Assembly (NCBI GenBank): GCA_021846275.1
Contig: JAJZBZ010000001.1
Location: 310,001-374,000 of the forward strand
Length of the DNA stretch: 64,000 bases
Source of the DNA: Acidobacteriota bacterium
GTDB taxonomy: Bacteria; Acidobacteriota; Terriglobia; Terriglobales; Acidobacteriaceae
Direction: 5' to 3'
Shown here: one piece after another, positions 24,248-31,718 of the stretch
How the letters are laid out: each line of letters begins with the position of its first letter
Numbering within the stretch: position 1 is the first letter of the stretch
The notes under the pieces: generated by a model
What the model was told of the DNA's origin: nothing
Databases searched by the model: none
What the model saw: the letters and a program-made list of their open reading frames with translations, nothing else
Program-made: the position numbers and the translations under genes

Positions 24248-26806
24248 TCAGCCGCGCGGCATGCGCACCACCGGCACCCGCGGTCGAGGCGTAACGCGCG
24301 TGGTCGTAATCACCAGCTTGGCAGGCGTCAGCTCCACGCCGTCCCAGCCGTCCTTCACGGCCTCAATGTGAATTTCGCCCGGCATCTGCGTCGCCTGTAC
24401 AATTACCTGCGCCAGCCCCATGAACAGGCTGCGTCGCGGCTCCTTGTCGCTTTCCTGGCAGTTCGGATCGCCGTTGCCCACGCCAATCAGAGCGCCAGCG
24501 CCGGTGACGTTGAAGCCGATGTGGTTGTCGGCCGTCGGCACCGCGCGTCCCTGCGCGTCCAGCGCCTCCACCTTCAGAATCGCCACATCCTCGCCGTCGG
24601 CGTTGATCGTCGTCCGGTCCGCAGTCAGCCGGATCGCAACCGGCGCGCCCGTCGTCTCGCGCTTGTCGGTCAGCACGACCTTGCCACCCTTCGATCCGCG
24701 CGCTTCTATCGTGCCCGGCGCATACTTTACCGACCACTGCACATGACCATCCTTCGGAACCTTCTTGCTGCCCTGGCTCGCGCCATTCAGGAACAGCTCC
24801 ACCTCGTCCAGATTCGAGTGCGCCCAGACATCGATGGGATCGCCTTCGCGCCCTTCCCAGTTCCAGTGCGGGAAGAGATGCAGCACCGGCTCGCTGCCCC
24901 ACCACGCCTTGTAGTAGAAGAAATTGTCTTTCGGAAATCCGCACGTGTCCACGATGCCAAACTGCGAATTCACGCTTGGCCAGCGATAGGGCGTCGGCTC
25001 GCCGCGATAGTCAAATCCTGTCCACGCAAATCCGCCCGGCAGCCAGTCGCGCTCATCATAGAAGCTCCACCACTGCTCCGCCGTCTCGCTCCACGGCGTT
25101 GTATTCACGTCGTAGGCGCTCACCCAGTTCCGCTTCGGATCCGTCACGTATACGCCGCGCGTCGAAACCGTGCTCGCAGTCTCCGTGCCCACAGTCGGCT
25201 TCGTCGGATGGTCGGCATGAAACTTGTCAATCGCGCCGAGGTTATAGTTGAAACCTTCCACGTCCAGCGCCGATGCAGACCCGGTATCCATGATCTTGTC
25301 GGCAAACTGTCCGTTCACCGCCGCCGTACACAGCCGCGTCGGGTCCAGCTCGTGCGAGCGTCGCACCATTGTCTCCACAATCGCGTGCCCGTACTCATGC
25401 GTCTGCAGTATCCACTCCTCGTTGCCCATCGACCAGAGAATCACCGCCGGCGAGTTGCGATAGCGCTTGATCATCGCCTCCAGTTGCGCCAGTCCCTCCG
25501 GGCTGGAGTTCATCTGCCGCGTCTCGCAGAGCATCATCATGCCCATCCGATTGCACGCCTCCACCCACTCCGGCGTCGGCATATTGTGCGACGTGCGCAC
25601 GGCGTTTCCGCCCATCTCCTTCAGTACCGACAGACGATACCACTGCAACCGATCCGGCACCGCCGCGCCCACTCCGGCATGATCCTGGTGATTACATGTT
25701 CCCTTGATCTTCATGTTCTGGCCGTTGAGTGAAAATCCCTTCGTCGCGTCAAAGACCACCGTGCGCACGCCAAATCCCACGCGCTCGCCATCAAGCACCG
25801 TGCCACCACTCTCCACGGTCACAATCGCCGCGTACATCGTCGGCGACTCCAACGACCAGAGCTTCGCATTTTCAATCGTCGCCGTCGCCGTATAGGTCGT
25901 GCTGCCATCGGAGGCGATGGTCTGCTCGCCTGCCTCAGCCGTCGCCACCGTCGCGCCGGTTTCGTCCACGATCTTCCACTTCACGCTGGCCTTCTCAGCC
26001 TTCGCGCCCGCATTCTTCACCACCGTGCCCAGGCTCAGCTTTGCCGCGCTCCCCTGCACATCGCTGCGAACATAGCTCTCCCACTGCCCCAGGTGGACCG
26101 GATCGTACTTCGTCAGCCACACGTGCCGATAAAGCCCCGCGCCCTCGTAAAACCAGCCATCGCCAAAGCTCGCGTCCATGCGCACGACAATCACGTTGTT
26201 CGCGCCGTAGATCAGGTCATCCGTGATGTCAAAGGAAAACGGAGCGTAGCCGTTATCGTTGCGTCCGACGAAGATGCCGTTCACAAAAACCAGCGCGCTG
26301 CGGAACGCGCCGTCAAAATCCACCACCACGCGTCGGCCCTTGTCCGTCTCCGGAATCGCGAAGACGCGCCGATACCAGCCCACACTCGTCTCCGGATAAC
26401 GCCTCCCGATCGGCTTGTATCCGTGACTGTTCTGCGCCTCGTCCCACACGAACGGAAGCTCCACCGCCCAGTCATGCGGCAGATTCACCGACTTCCACGA
26501 CGAATCATCAAAGTCCGCAGTCGCAAACTTGAAGCCGCCCGTCTTGGCGAAATCTCCCTGATCGTTGCCGAAATTCAAATCCTCCGCCGGATTCCATCCG
26601 TTGCCCATCTGGAACTTCCAGCCAAAGTCAAAAAGCAACTGTTCGCGCGGAGCCACAGCAGCGTCCGCCTCCGGCGAAGCCTCAAACTGCGCGTAGCGCT
26701 CGGCGGCCCGGGCCAGAGCCGAACTGCCCAATGCGGAACCAGCGGCCGCCGCCGCTCCTGCCCAAACTCCTGTGCGAATAACCTCGCGTCGCGTCCACTT
26801 GCTCAT
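24248..26806 (-). CDS. Glycoside hydrolase family 2 (beta-galactosidase-like), Tat-exported
   Basis: About 852 residues starting MSKWTRREVIRTG, a twin-arginine leader ending near SALARA. The GH2 sugar-binding jelly roll (NLPHDWAVELPF), immunoglobulin-like domain and TIM barrel follow. The barrel carries the general acid in WSMGNEEW (near residue 460) and the probable nucleophile in PTVGTETAS (near 540). An additional C-terminal Ig-like region (RLTADRTTINADGEDVAILKVEALD) is present. It hydrolyses beta-galactosides or related glycans outside the cytoplasm. The ORF track begins 90 bases early; AAGGAG just before the ATG at 26806 fixes the start. Confidence 0.9.
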   Translation of the reverse strand: MSKWTRREVIRTGVWAGAAAAAGSALGSSALARAAERYAQFEASPEADAAVAPREQLLFDFGWKFQMGNGWNPAEDLNFGNDQGDFAKTGGFKFATADFDDSSWKSVNLPHDWAVELPFVWDEAQNSHGYKPIGRRYPETSVGWYRRVFAIPETDKGRRVVVDFDGAFRSALVFVNGIFVGRNDNGYAPFSFDITDDLIYGANNVIVVRMDASFGDGWFYEGAGLYRHVWLTKYDPVHLGQWESYVRSDVQGSAAKLSLGTVVKNAGAKAEKASVKWKIVDETGATVATAEAGEQTIASDGSTTYTATATIENAKLWSLESPTMYAAIVTVESGGTVLDGERVGFGVRTVVFDATKGFSLNGQNMKIKGTCNHQDHAGVGAAVPDRLQWYRLSVLKEMGGNAVRTSHNMPTPEWVEACNRMGMMMLCETRQMNSSPEGLAQLEAMIKRYRNSPAVILWSMGNEEWILQTHEYGHAIVETMVRRSHELDPTRLCTAAVNGQFADKIMDTGSASALDVEGFNYNLGAIDKFHADHPTKPTVGTETASTVSTRGVYVTDPKRNWVSAYDVNTTPWSETAEQWWSFYDERDWLPGGFAWTGFDYRGEPTPYRWPSVNSQFGIVDTCGFPKDNFFYYKAWWGSEPVLHLFPHWNWEGREGDPIDVWAHSNLDEVELFLNGASQGSKKVPKDGHVQWSVKYAPGTIEARGSKGGKVVLTDKRETTGAPVAIRLTADRTTINADGEDVAILKVEALDAQGRAVPTADNHIGFNVTGAGALIGVGNGDPNCQESDKEPRRSLFMGLAQVIVQATQMPGEIHIEAVKDGWDGVELTPAKLVITTTRVTPRPRVPVVRMPRG

Positions 26807-27172
26807 ACTCGTCTCCTTCAATATCGTCGGTCTTCTGCTCTCGGCTTCGCGGCTGCGGAGCGCACAGAGCGGGAAAGTCTGCCGCTCTTTCGGCAAACGA
26901 ACTATACCTCACCGCATGGGTTTAAGTAAACGATTTCAAAACAGGAATCCGCGACTGTCCTCGCAGACCCGCACAGCCGTGGTTTCCCCGCACACTCTTG
27001 GCCTACTCCCGAATTTCCGCATAGAAATAATACTGACCCAAAACCCAAAAACTAAGCCAGCTTGAGGTTGAGAGATTTCGGTGCTCCGTGATTCTCTGAG
27101 GAGCTTGCGAAGTATCGGCATCCAAAAATGCGGATGCTTTTTATACTCTCTGGCGCATCCGGGCTTCGGATC
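26807..27172. other. Intergenic region between GH2 and integrase remnant, no intact gene
   Basis: The 366-bp stretch holds the GH2 upstream region (RBS AAGGAG adjacent to the start). The middle is comparatively AT-rich, with short runs such as CCCAAAACCCAAAAAC. Towards the right is a hairpin with T5 (27118-27142). I see no supported coding sequence; the open frames here are shadows or decayed ends. Confidence 0.6.
27118..27142 (+). terminator. Hairpin with T5, likely terminator of a lost upstream gene
   Basis: GCATCC-AAAAATGC-GGATGC followed by TTTTT. No plus-strand gene remains just upstream, so it may be a leftover of the integrated element that carried the integrase remnant. Confidence 0.5.
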
Positions 27173-27665
27173 GGAGAAGCGCATCGAAGAGCGCGTCAAG
27201 ACAGATGCCTCTGATCGCAAGGTGGACCTGGACCCACGGATAGCTGATTTGCTGAAGGTGTTCGTGGGAGATCGCAAGACCGGGCTTTTGTTTGAGTCGA
27301 AAAACGGAACGCCGCTTCTTGAAACCAACATCCTGCGGCGCCATCTGCACTCGGCGTTGCACCAGCCTGGATTTGTGAACGAATTTACCGGCAGTCACAA
27401 GGCAGGCACCCACGCCTTCAGACGGTTCCGCAATACGGATTTGCGCAGCCGAACTGGACGCCCCGAAGCAGTTCGAGACCACTGGCTTGCCTGGTCATCC
27501 GATTCCGACGAGGGCGGTATGAGCAAGCATTACGACGCAATCGACGCGGACGATGCAACCCGTCTGGAATGGGAGGAAAAGTGCGGAATCGGCTTCGATC
27601 TGCCTTCAGTTGTACGCTGCGTACCTCAAAATGGCACTTTTGGCGGCTCCGCAGAAGCCGCGTAA
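27173..27665 (+). pseudogene. 5'-truncated tyrosine recombinase (phage/island integrase) catalytic domain
   Basis: About 163 codons with only the C-terminal half of an integrase. Recognisable are ERVKTDASDRKVDLDP (beta-sheet with a basic residue), NILRRHLHSALH, HAFRRFRNTDLR (HxxR motif), DHWLAWS and the nucleophile Tyr in MSKHYDAI. The N-terminal core-binding domain and the first catalytic Arg are missing, so it cannot recombine alone. It ends 24 bp from the 3' end of tRNA-Pro, the classic layout of an integrase beside its tRNA attachment site. Confidence 0.8.
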
Positions 27666-27689
27666 GGATTCCATCTGTGAGAGAAAGAA

Positions 27690-27766
27690 TGGTCGGGGAG
27701 AGAGGATTCGAACCTCCGACCCCCTGGTCCCGAACCAGGTGCTCTACCAGGCTGAGCCACTCCCCG
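27690..27766 (-). tRNA. tRNA-Pro, anticodon CGG
   Basis: Acceptor CGGGGAG pairs with CTCCCCG, followed by A and encoded CCA. The anticodon arm CCTGG-TTCGGGA-CCAGG gives anticodon CGG (codon CCG). The T-arm has GGTTCGAATCC. Length is 77 nt. An integrase remnant abuts its 3' end. Confidence 0.95.
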
Positions 27767-27974
27767 TACCGTTGGCACCGCGCGCTGACCCTCCTGGTGA
27801 TTCACATCCTGCGATGCTGGGTCGGCTGCGTTTGTCGGCGCACTTCTTCGAGTGTAGCAGAAAATTCCCGCGCGCTGATTCACTCCGTCGGAACGCGGAA
27901 CCGGGTACAAGATAAGCGCTGGCTGAGTACAGGGTGAGCGAAGTTCGGAGCGCAGGACGCGCCCCGCCGAGCGC

Positions 27975-28880
27975 TCAGCGCTTTGCTTCACTTGTGTGTT
28001 CGCCTGGAAACAGAAAGCGCAGCATCGGGCGCACGCGGTGCGCCCAGCTTGCCTCGTCGTGCGTGCCGCCGTAGACGCGCTCGAAGTGAAGCTCCTCACC
28101 GTCTCGCCAGCCCTCGCCGCGCAGCCGACGCGCCAGCGATTCGGCATCGCGCAGCGTCATGCGTCCCTCGTGGTCGCCTGCGTCGAGCCAGATGTGCGGC
28201 CGCTCGGTGATCTGTTCGGCGCGTTGATGCACCCACGAGAGAATGTTGCGGCGACTCCACCAGACGCTGGGCGAGAGTATGGCCAGCTTGCCGAAGACGT
28301 CGGCGTGCTGCAGGCCGAGATAGAGCGTGACCAGTCCGCCCAGTGACGAACCGCCCATGCCCGTCTGCTCGCGCGCGCGGCTCACGCGATAGCGGGCTGC
28401 GATCCACGGCATCAACTCGCGTGTGAGTAACATTCCATAGCTGTCCGCTTCGCCGCCGCCCATGCGCCAGTCGGCCACCGGCGTGTATTCCGCCAGTCGG
28501 CGTTCGCCCGTATTGGCGATACCGACGATGACCAGCGGCTTCACTTCGCCTGCGTCAATTGCGGCATCGGCGGCCTCGCGCACCTGCCACGTGCGCCCGG
28601 TGACGAACGACGTGGCCGGATCGAAAAGATTCTGCCCGTCATGCAGGTAGAGCACCGGATAGAGCCGGTCGGGATGGTCATCGTAGCCCGGCGGAAGGTA
28701 GACCGTGATGTCGCGCGCGTCAGGCAGAAACGCGCTGCGAAAGCCGCGATGACGATGGAGGCGCGGATGGCCGGTCGAGGTCAGTTCCCACTCTTCTGAC
28801 GCATGCCAATCCAACGACCCGGCTGCAACGCAAACCGGCTGCGCGCCCGCGCGGCGCGGCATGGGTGAAGCAGGATTCAC
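27975..28880 (-). CDS. Alpha/beta hydrolase, Fes/esterase-D-type putative esterase
   Basis: About 301 residues. DITVYLPPGYDD and YPVLYLHDGQNLFD are typical of the putative-esterase (enterochelin esterase-like) family. The nucleophile elbow is MGGSSLGGLVTLY, an Asp lies in WLDAGDHEG and the His is probably in GGTHDEASWAHR. The ORF track extends to 29003 and overlaps the divergent esterase. A GTG at 28880 with GGAGGA in front is the better start; an ATG at 28862 is an alternative. Substrate unknown. No signal peptide is clear from the chosen start. Confidence 0.78.
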   Translation of the reverse strand: MNPASPMPRRAGAQPVCVAAGSLDWHASEEWELTSTGHPRLHRHRGFRSAFLPDARDITVYLPPGYDDHPDRLYPVLYLHDGQNLFDPATSFVTGRTWQVREAADAAIDAGEVKPLVIVGIANTGERRLAEYTPVADWRMGGGEADSYGMLLTRELMPWIAARYRVSRAREQTGMGGSSLGGLVTLYLGLQHADVFGKLAILSPSVWWSRRNILSWVHQRAEQITERPHIWLDAGDHEGRMTLRDAESLARRLRGEGWRDGEELHFERVYGGTHDEASWAHRVRPMLRFLFPGEHTSEAKR

Positions 28881-28985
28881 GGCTGTTCCTCCGTCATGGC
28901 GATATTTGCTCTGGCAACCCGCGGAAAACACTGCCGCGGCGCAGGCTGCGGCTGATAGAGTATCCAGAAACGGAGACCAGTCTTC

Positions 28986-29696
28986 ATGATACGCGAGTAC
29001 CACAAATGGTTTTCCTCACGGCTGGGCCGCGAGATGGAACTGCTTGTCTTTGGCCACGGCGGATTGCCTGTGCTCATCTTTCCCACCTCCGGCGGACGCT
29101 TCTTCGAGTTTGAGGATCGCGGCCTGGTCGGCTCGCTCGCGGGCAAGATCGACGCGGGCCAGTTGCAGCTTTACTGCGTCGATGCCGTCGATATGGAGAG
29201 CTGGTACAACCGCGCCGTTCCGCCGCGCTGGCGCATCGCGCGCCAAGTGCAGTACGAGAGTTACGTGATGGAAGAAGTCGTGCCGCTGATGCTGCTGAAA
29301 AATCCCAATCCGAAGCGCATCACGCTCGGTTGCAGCTTTGGCGGATACCACGCAATGAACTTCGCGCTGCGCCATCCGGACCGCTTCACCGGCGCGCTGT
29401 CCATGTCCGGCGCATTCGACATGACCAGCTTCCTGCACGGCTATCACGACCAGGATGTCTACTTCCACACGCCGTCGCAGTACCTGCCAAACCTGAGCGA
29501 CCCGTGGCACTTCGACCACTTCCGACGCAACCAGTATGTGCTCGCAACGGGCTGGGACGACCAGTGCCTCGGCGCGAATCAGCAACTCGCCGCCACCCTT
29601 GCCAGCAAAGGCATTCCCCACGAGCTTTATATCTGGGACTCGTGGAACTCCCACGACTGGCCGACATGGGAGCGCATGCTGCATACGTATCTCTGA
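28986..29696 (+). CDS. Esterase-family alpha/beta hydrolase
   Basis: A 236-residue protein of the putative-esterase family. LLVFGHGGLPVLIFPTSGGRFFEFED opens the fold, LGCSFGGYHAMNFALRHPD is the nucleophile elbow, and WDSWNSHDWPTWERML carries the likely catalytic His. No signal peptide is seen, so it is probably cytoplasmic. It is divergent from the neighbouring esterase, with which it shares about 105 bp of upstream DNA. The two may act on related esters, but that is inference. Confidence 0.8.
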   Translation: MIREYHKWFSSRLGREMELLVFGHGGLPVLIFPTSGGRFFEFEDRGLVGSLAGKIDAGQLQLYCVDAVDMESWYNRAVPPRWRIARQVQYESYVMEEVVPLMLLKNPNPKRITLGCSFGGYHAMNFALRHPDRFTGALSMSGAFDMTSFLHGYHDQDVYFHTPSQYLPNLSDPWHFDHFRRNQYVLATGWDDQCLGANQQLAATLASKGIPHELYIWDSWNSHDWPTWERMLHTYL

Positions 29697-29740
29697 CGTC
29701 CGTCACACGACCCTCCCGGCGCTCACAGAACAAAACAGAT

Positions 29741-29803
29741 AATAGTTAAGTTTCCACTTGACTATTTTCTCAGTCCGGAAGATAGTAAAGTGTATGCTTA
29801 ACT
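29741..29803 (+). promoter_or_regulatory. SRPBCC-arsR promoter with overlapping palindromic operators
   Basis: A sigma-70-type promoter is readable: TTGACT at 29758-29763, a 17-bp spacer and GATAGT at 29781-29786. The -35 lies inside an 11-bp inverted repeat, AATAGTTAAGT and ACTTGACTATT with a 4-base spacer (10 of 11 pairs). A second, weaker inverted repeat (AGTAAAG, 6-base spacer, CTTAACT) covers the expected start of transcription. This is the arrangement expected for autorepression by the ArsR protein encoded in the operon. Confidence 0.65.
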
Positions 29804-29823
29804 GAAGCATCCGGAGAATCATC

Positions 29824-30333
29824 ATGACAGAACAGATCGCAGAAACAGGAATCGCCCATGCCAGCTTCACCCTGGAGCGCGAGTTCGACACGCCGGTCGA
29901 GCATGTCTTTGCAGCGTTTTCCGATCCGGCGCGCAAGCGGCAGTGGTTCGTCAACGACCTGCGCAGCGGCATGGACGTAGTTGAGTACAGCCTCGATTTC
30001 GCCGTGGGCGGACGCGAGCGGACACGCATGCGCACTGACCCGGCCAGCCCGATGCGCGGCGCCGACCTGACCAACGAAACCGTCTACATGGACATCGTCG
30101 AGAACGAGCGCATCGTGATGGCCTACACAATGGCCGTTGGTGACTATCGCATCTCGGCTTCGATGGCGAGCTTCGCATTCCTGAAGACGCCCGGCGGCGG
30201 AACGCGGCTCGTCTTCCATGAGCAGAGCGCGTTTTTCCCGAACTCCGACGGGCCGGAGCATCGGCGCGAAGGCTGGACGGGGATTCTCGACGCGATGGCG
30301 CGCGAGGTGAACGCGACGGCCAGCCACGCATGA
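29824..30333 (+). CDS. SRPBCC (AHSA1-like) domain protein
   Basis: A 169-residue START-like/AHSA1 protein. FTLEREFDTPVEHVFAAFSDP opens the helix-grip fold, and VGGRERTRMRT and TRLVFHEQSAFF follow the family pattern. Such proteins bind hydrophobic ligands in a central cavity and are often paired with ArsR regulators. Its stop codon overlaps the start of arsR (ATGA). GGAGA precedes the ATG. Confidence 0.88.
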   Translation: MTEQIAETGIAHASFTLEREFDTPVEHVFAAFSDPARKRQWFVNDLRSGMDVVEYSLDFAVGGRERTRMRTDPASPMRGADLTNETVYMDIVENERIVMAYTMAVGDYRISASMASFAFLKTPGGGTRLVFHEQSAFFPNSDGPEHRREGWTGILDAMAREVNATASHA

Positions 30334-30668
30334 GCAGGCACCGCAAAGACGCTGTCATTGAAAGCATCTTTCAGGCGCTTGCCGACCGCACGCGGAGACA
30401 GATGATCGAGCGCGTGAGCCAGTCACCGGCAACGGTTTCTGAGCTTGCGCGCCCATTCTCGATCACGCTGGCCGCCGCTGTGCAGCACGTTCAGCTATTG
30501 GAGCGCAGTGGCCTGGTGCGCACGGAAAAACAGGGCCGCGTGCGGCTCGTTATGATCGATCCTGCCGGCCTGTCCACGCTGCGCCTGTGGCTGGACGATA
30601 GGCGTAATCTGTGGGAGACGAGGCTCGACGGACTGAGCGCGATCCTGCGGGAAAATCCGAAACGTTGA
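30330..30668 (+). CDS. ArsR-family transcriptional regulator
   Basis: A 112-residue winged-helix protein: IFQALADRTRRQMIERVSQSPATVSELA, then the recognition helix region AAAVQHVQLLERSGLVRTEKQGRVRLV. No metal-binding Cys pair is present, so it probably senses an organic ligand or partner rather than a metal. It overlaps the SRPBCC gene by 4 bp and likely represses the upstream operators. Confidence 0.88.
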   Translation: MSRHRKDAVIESIFQALADRTRRQMIERVSQSPATVSELARPFSITLAAAVQHVQLLERSGLVRTEKQGRVRLVMIDPAGLSTLRLWLDDRRNLWETRLDGLSAILRENPKR

Positions 30669-30677
30669 GGGAGAACG

Positions 30678-31214
30678 ATGGCTCAGAGTGCATGGGTCGG
30701 ACTGGTACGGGCGGTGAACGTAAGCGGCACCGGAAAGCTGCCGATGACGGAGCTTGCCGCAGCCTGTCGCGCGGCTGGGCTGACCGAGGTGAAGACGTAT
30801 CTGGCCAGCGGCAACGTTGTCTTCCGCGGCTCGTCTGCGGAGGTAAAAATCGTCGCCGCGCTCGAAGCGAAGCTCACGGAAATTCTTGGCAAACCGGCCA
30901 CTGTCCTGCTGCGCACCGCGCAGGCGTTCGACGACGCTCTGGCTCGCAATCCCTTTGCCGATCGCGAGCCATCGCGCACGCTGATTTATTTTCTGCCCCA
31001 CGCAGCCGAAGCCGACGCGGTGCAATCGGCAAAGGGACAGAAGAACGAGGAGATCGACGCCAGTGGTCGTGAGATTTTTGTCCACTATCCCGATGGCGTT
31101 GGCGAATCGCGGTTGCGCATTCCCGCCGCTGAGCGTGGCACAGCGCGCAATCTGAACACCGTGCGCAAACTGGCGGAGATGGCCCGCGCGCTCGACGCCG
31201 ACAGCTCGCGCTGA
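30678..31214 (+). CDS. DUF1697 domain-containing protein
   Basis: A 178-residue cytoplasmic protein with the DUF1697 pattern: WVGLVRAVNVSGTGKLPM, LTEVKTYLASGNVVFRGS and the central DDALARNPFAD. The family function is unknown. It follows arsR by 9 bp with its own RBS (GGGAGA), so it may be the third gene of that operon. Confidence 0.85.
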   Translation: MAQSAWVGLVRAVNVSGTGKLPMTELAAACRAAGLTEVKTYLASGNVVFRGSSAEVKIVAALEAKLTEILGKPATVLLRTAQAFDDALARNPFADREPSRTLIYFLPHAAEADAVQSAKGQKNEEIDASGREIFVHYPDGVGESRLRIPAAERGTARNLNTVRKLAEMARALDADSSR

Positions 31215-31270
31215 GTAGAATGGGTCCACCATTGCAGCAAACATCCGGATAATGCAGCAGGGAGGCAGCG

Positions 31271-31675
31271 ATGCTCAAGGGATTTCGTGATTTTATTCTG
31301 CGCGGCAACGTGATGGATCTGGCCGTGGCCGTCATTCTCGGCGCTGCCTTCAACGGCATCGTCACCTCGCTGGTCAACGACATGCTCACGCCGCTGATTG
31401 CAGCCGTCGGCGGAAAGCCGGACTTCAGCGCGCTCATCCTCAACCTGCACGGCGGCCACATCCGCTACGGCAACTTCCTGAATGCGATTGCGAATTTTCT
31501 GATCGTCGCAGCGGTCATTTATTTCGGCGTGGTGCTGCCGATGAACCGCCTGATGGCGAGGCTGAAACCTGCTGCGGCTCCCGCCGCACCGACGACAAAA
31601 AAATGCGCCGAGTGCCTGAGTGACATTCCGCTCGCGGCGCGCCGTTGCGCCCACTGTGCCCAGCCAGTTGCTTGA
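31271..31675 (+). CDS. mscL: Large-conductance mechanosensitive channel with C-terminal zinc ribbon
   Basis: A 134-residue protein. The N-terminal FRDFILRGNVMDLAVAVILGAAF is the MscL amphipathic helix and pore-lining TM1, and FLNAIANFLIVAAVIYFGVVLPMNR is TM2. The usual charged C-terminal helical bundle is replaced by CAECLSDIPLAARRCAHC, two CxxC pairs of a rubredoxin-like zinc ribbon. It opens under membrane tension during osmotic downshift. GGAGG precedes the ATG. Confidence 0.92.
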   Translation: MLKGFRDFILRGNVMDLAVAVILGAAFNGIVTSLVNDMLTPLIAAVGGKPDFSALILNLHGGHIRYGNFLNAIANFLIVAAVIYFGVVLPMNRLMARLKPAAAPAAPTTKKCAECLSDIPLAARRCAHCAQPVA

Positions 31676-31680
31676 TACGA

Positions 31681-31709
31681 TTGCATCGACGGAGGTCGCG
31701 CCGATGCAA
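31681..31709. terminator. Hairpin between convergent mscL and polA
   Basis: TTGCATCG and CGATGCAA pair around a 13-base loop. There is no T-run, so this is a possible weak bidirectional terminator only. Confidence 0.35.
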
Positions 31710-31718
31710 GCGCGGAGA

